A DNA stretch of 64,000 nucleotides. It comes from Staphylococcus lutrae (GTDB lineage Bacteria; Bacillota; Bacilli; Staphylococcales; Staphylococcaceae). The first letter of the stretch is position 1. Every line of letters begins with the position of its first letter. Of the stretch, positions 61,911 to 64,000 are shown piece after piece. The notes below the pieces were generated by a model. It saw only the letters and a program-made list of their open reading frames with translations. It did not search any database and was not told the origin of the DNA. The position numbers were made by a program, and so were the translations under genes. The stretch is taken from assembly GCF_002101335.1 (NCBI RefSeq), contig NZ_CP020773.1:2356001-2420000 (forward strand), read 5' to 3'.

Positions 61911-62048
61911 ATCCCAACGACCCCCCACTACAATTCGTTAACATGATTGAGTCATTTTCAAGAATATCCCCTTTTATATGCCCGTATAAAAATTCGTTGA
62001 TATTAAACGTTAAATAAAAGCCGTCGCATCATTGCGGCGGCTTTTCGC
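61897..62048 (+). ncRNA. isrR: Fur-controlled small RNA, putative IsrR homologue
   Basis: About 150 nt from a start seven bases after TATAAT to the hairpin at 62016-62045. No frame with a ribosome-binding site is present. Three C-rich stretches are visible: CCCAACGACCCCCC (61913-61926), ATCCCC (61966-61971) and GCCC (61980-61983), as expected of an RNA that blocks Shine-Dalgarno sequences. Place (between arlR and the PAP2 gene), Fur boxes and C-rich regions fit S. aureus IsrR as I recall it (about 174 nt, iron-sparing). Segment 61962-61974 is complementary to the acnA ribosome-binding site, and 61973-61983 to that of odhB. Expression and ends are predicted, not shown. Confidence 0.87.
62016..62045. 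terminator. Terminator of the small RNA (bidirectional)
   Basis: AAAAGCCGTCGCA pairs with TGCGGCGGCTTTT (one G-U) over the tetraloop TCAT. On the minus strand the T run is longer (TTTTATTT), so it may also end the PAP2 transcript, 110 bases after that gene. Confidence 0.9.
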
Positions 62049-62154
62049 TATTCGTATTGCGGATTCAAAATCGATGTAACAGGAATGTATCAGTAGACAT
62101 GGCCTCAAAATCCTACATTTCAAGATAAAACACTTGAATAAAGGTGTTCCGCTT

Positions 62155-62772
62155 TTATTCTAATCCGAGTGGACGACGCAAGATAAGTTGCGTAAGTACA
62201 ATACAAAACAGTCCGCCTATTATTCCAGCGATTATGTCAGTCGGATAATGGACACCAAGATATACACGCGAGCTAGAAATTAAAATAATGAATACCACGC
62301 ATAAAGTCATTACAACTGTTTTGGATTTGCCTTTTAAAATTCGGTGTGCAATGTAAATCAAACTACCGAAAAAGGCAGTAGAGCCCATTGCGTGACCACT
62401 CGGAAAACTAAACCCTGAAATATCGATTAAACGTAATAATGTTGGTCTTTCACGATCAAAGATATTTTTTAAAATGGGATTAGAGACACCGGAGAGTATC
62501 ATTGTTAAAGCCAGAAACAGTGCTTCGACTTTATATCGATAGAGCAACAAAAGTGCAACCATGATTAAAGATAAGGTAATCATTGCCCACACTTCACCAA
62601 TTTGAGTCGCACCAAAAAAGATTGAAGTGCTAATGAAACTTTCCGATGAATAAATAAAATTGTATACTTCGTTATCAATCCATTTGCCGATCCGAGATTC
62701 ATGAAACATCGCTATTATCGAAAAAATGAGTGTAAAAACTAATAATAGTGATATTCTTTTCCAATGTGACAT
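62155..62772 (-). CDS. PAP2-family membrane phosphatase (PgpB-like)
   Basis: 205-residue membrane phosphatase with six hydrophobic segments. The three PAP2 motifs are intact: KNIFDRERP (about 104-112), FPSGHA (about 123-128) and SRVYLGVHYPTD (about 167-178), which hold the catalytic His pair. Likely substrates are phosphatidylglycerol phosphate or undecaprenyl pyrophosphate; sequence alone cannot decide. It lies 11 bases after murG, so lipid-carrier recycling would suit the context (inference). Confidence 0.9.
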   Translation of the reverse strand: MSHWKRISLLLVFTLIFSIIAMFHESRIGKWIDNEVYNFIYSSESFISTSIFFGATQIGEVWAMITLSLIMVALLLLYRYKVEALFLALTMILSGVSNPILKNIFDRERPTLLRLIDISGFSFPSGHAMGSTAFFGSLIYIAHRILKGKSKTVVMTLCVVFIILISSSRVYLGVHYPTDIIAGIIGGLFCIVLTQLILRRPLGLE

Positions 62773-62783
62773 ACATCATCCCC

Positions 62784-63854
62784 CTAATGCAGTGCATCCT
62801 TTATCACTTTTTCAAGTAAATCTTGACGTGTGAAACTTTCGGTAAAACATGCCATATTTTTAACATATTGGCGTCTGTTTTGTTCGATTTCTTGCAATGC
62901 AAGCATCAACGATTCTTGAGTTAATTCTGATTCGTTGAGCATTTTAGCATAACCTTGTTTTTCGAAATATCGAGCGTTATCAATCTGATCACCACGAGAT
63001 TGATCAAGACCAAGCGGAATTAATAACATTGGAATGTGTAAAGTTAGAAACTCGTATATCGCATTGGCCCCCGCTCTAGAAACAACCGTATCAGTTATCG
63101 CTAATAAATGTGTAAGTTCCTCTTTTACAAATTCAAATTGGACATATCCCTCATGTTGAATCGTCTGATCTTGTAAGTGTTTTCCAGTGAGATGGATGAT
63201 TTGGTATGTCTCTAGTAATTCAGTTAAATGGCGACGAATGGCTTCATTTATTTTTAAACTCCCCATGCTTCCGCCCATGACGAGCAGCACCTTTTTCTTT
63301 GGAGAGAAACCAGTGAGTTCAAATCCTTTTTGTCGATCACCATGTTTTAAATCTTCACGTATCGTTGCACCTATAAAATCTGATTTTTCTTTTGGCACAT
63401 ATTTTAATGTGTCTTCGAATGTCGTATATAACCGTTGAGCAAATTTAATGGCAATCTTATTAGCTAAACCGGGTGTTAAATCCGATTCATGAACAATCGT
63501 TGGAATTTTTAATGTTTTGGCTGCAAGAATAACTGGAACAGAAACGAATCCGCCTTTTGAAAAAACAATATCTGGACGTTCACGTTTTAACACTTTTCGT
63601 GCATCTGCAATGCCTTTAAGCACTTTAAAAATATCTTTAACGTTTTCAAAAGAAAGATAGCGACGTAATTTACCACTTGAAATCGGATAATAAGAAATCT
63701 CTGGAAGTTGAGACGTCACCATTTCTCGTTCTATTCCTTGTTTGGAACCGATATAAAAAGCTTCATGTCCTTGCTCTATTGCTGTAGGAATTAAACTTAA
63801 ATTCACCGATACATGTCCAACAGTACCGCCACCTGTAAACGCAATTTTTACCAT
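62784..63854 (-). CDS. murG: UDP-GlcNAc:lipid I N-acetylglucosaminyltransferase MurG
   Basis: 356-residue GT-B glycosyltransferase that turns lipid I into lipid II at the inner face of the membrane. The N-terminal glycine motif FTGGGTVGHVSVNLSL is the staphylococcal form of the usual GGTGGHxxPAL region. SKGGFVSVPVILAA and HESDLTPGLANKIA follow, then the donor-binding LLVMGGSMGSLKINEAI (about 190-206) and VVSRAGANAIYEFL (about 256-269). GAGGG ribosome-binding site. Upstream neighbour is a GNAT gene nine bases away, so a GNAT-murG-PAP2 operon is likely. Confidence 0.96.
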   Translation of the reverse strand: MVKIAFTGGGTVGHVSVNLSLIPTAIEQGHEAFYIGSKQGIEREMVTSQLPEISYYPISSGKLRRYLSFENVKDIFKVLKGIADARKVLKRERPDIVFSKGGFVSVPVILAAKTLKIPTIVHESDLTPGLANKIAIKFAQRLYTTFEDTLKYVPKEKSDFIGATIREDLKHGDRQKGFELTGFSPKKKVLLVMGGSMGSLKINEAIRRHLTELLETYQIIHLTGKHLQDQTIQHEGYVQFEFVKEELTHLLAITDTVVSRAGANAIYEFLTLHIPMLLIPLGLDQSRGDQIDNARYFEKQGYAKMLNESELTQESLMLALQEIEQNRRQYVKNMACFTESFTRQDLLEKVIKDALH

Positions 63855-63863
63855 AAGAACCCT

Positions 63864-64000
63864 CTATTCTGTTATTTTTTTATAATATGCATAAAAAGGT
63901 TTACCCTTATCAAAAGGAAATTCTGTACTCGTCATTTCACCCGCTTTGATAAAGTGATATTTACGAAACAACCCTTGAGCACGTTGGTTTTGTGAGAATG
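63864..64000 (-). CDS. GNAT-family acetyltransferase, C-terminal fragment (cut by window edge)
   Basis: Only the last 44 residues lie in the window: FSQNQRAQGLFRKYHF, then IKAGEMTSTEFPF and DKGKPFYAYYKKITE, ending at TAG nine bases before murG. The N-x-x-A-x-x-L-F-x-K-x-G/H-F pattern is the final part of the GNAT fold that contacts acetyl-CoA. A GNAT gene precedes murG in S. aureus as well. The missing part lies beyond position 64000; substrate unknown. Confidence 0.8.
   Translation of the reverse strand, partial: FSQNQRAQGLFRKYHFIKAGEMTSTEFPFDKGKPFYAYYKKITE

Overview
The window is a low-GC Firmicute chromosome segment that can be assigned to Staphylococcus with confidence. Gene content and order (mscL-opuD2-acnA, parE-parC, glcT-ptsG, mprF, msrA/msrR, femA-femB, cvfB, the lysine/DAP operon, cspA, odhAB, arlRS, pgpB, murG) follow the S. 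aureus backbone, but proteins differ clearly from S. aureus. ParC has Asp at position 84, and a large Sps/FnBP-like LPXTG adhesin sits next to pepF. These fit a non-aureus species, possibly of the intermedius/hyicus group; the species call is inference.

Layout. 1-7.6 kb: mscL, a betaine (BCCT) transporter, aconitase, a thioesterase, a HesB-like protein and plsY. 7.9-13.9 kb: topoisomerase IV (parE-parC) and an alanine/sodium symporter. 14.2-17.2 kb: the GlcT antiterminator and glucose PTS EIICBA, with a visible RAT/terminator switch between them. 17.4-23.1 kb: AI-2E-family permease, MprF, and divergent msrA/msrR. 23.4-27.9 kb: tautomerase, Spo0M-like protein, an SOS-controlled Y-family polymerase with two LexA-box-like sites, a frameshifted tyrA, and an M42 peptidase. 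28.1-33.4 kb: femA-femB, a small membrane protein and pepF. 33.5-36.2 kb: an YSIRK/LPXTG adhesin combining FnBP-like, SdrB-like and proline-rich repeats. 36.5-46.8 kb: cvfB, an ABC-F ATPase, then a lysine riboswitch and asd-dapA-dapB-dapD-dapL-alr-lysA without lysC. 47-55.4 kb: cspA and small conserved genes, XpaC/TelA, brnQ with a CodY box, a VWA/MoxR pair and a VOC protein. 55.6-64 kb: odhB-odhA with a cre site, arlS-arlR, a Fur-controlled small RNA, a PAP2 phosphatase, murG and a truncated GNAT gene.

The strongest non-coding signal is at 61.86-62.05 kb. A perfect-hexamer promoter is straddled by two Fur-box-like sequences and drives a roughly 150-nt transcript with three C-rich stretches and a strong terminator, between arlR and the PAP2 gene. 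By position and architecture it is the counterpart of the S. aureus iron-sparing RNA IsrR. Two adjacent segments of it are complementary to the Shine-Dalgarno regions of acnA (13 pairs including two G-U) and odhB (11 contiguous Watson-Crick pairs), both TCA-cycle genes in this window. This predicts iron-dependent repression of two TCA steps.

The window holds no tRNA, rRNA, insertion sequence, prophage or CRISPR array that I can see. Differences from the S. aureus order (no trp operon before femA, no opp/pst genes around pepF, no lysC under the L-box) are stated from memory of S. aureus maps.
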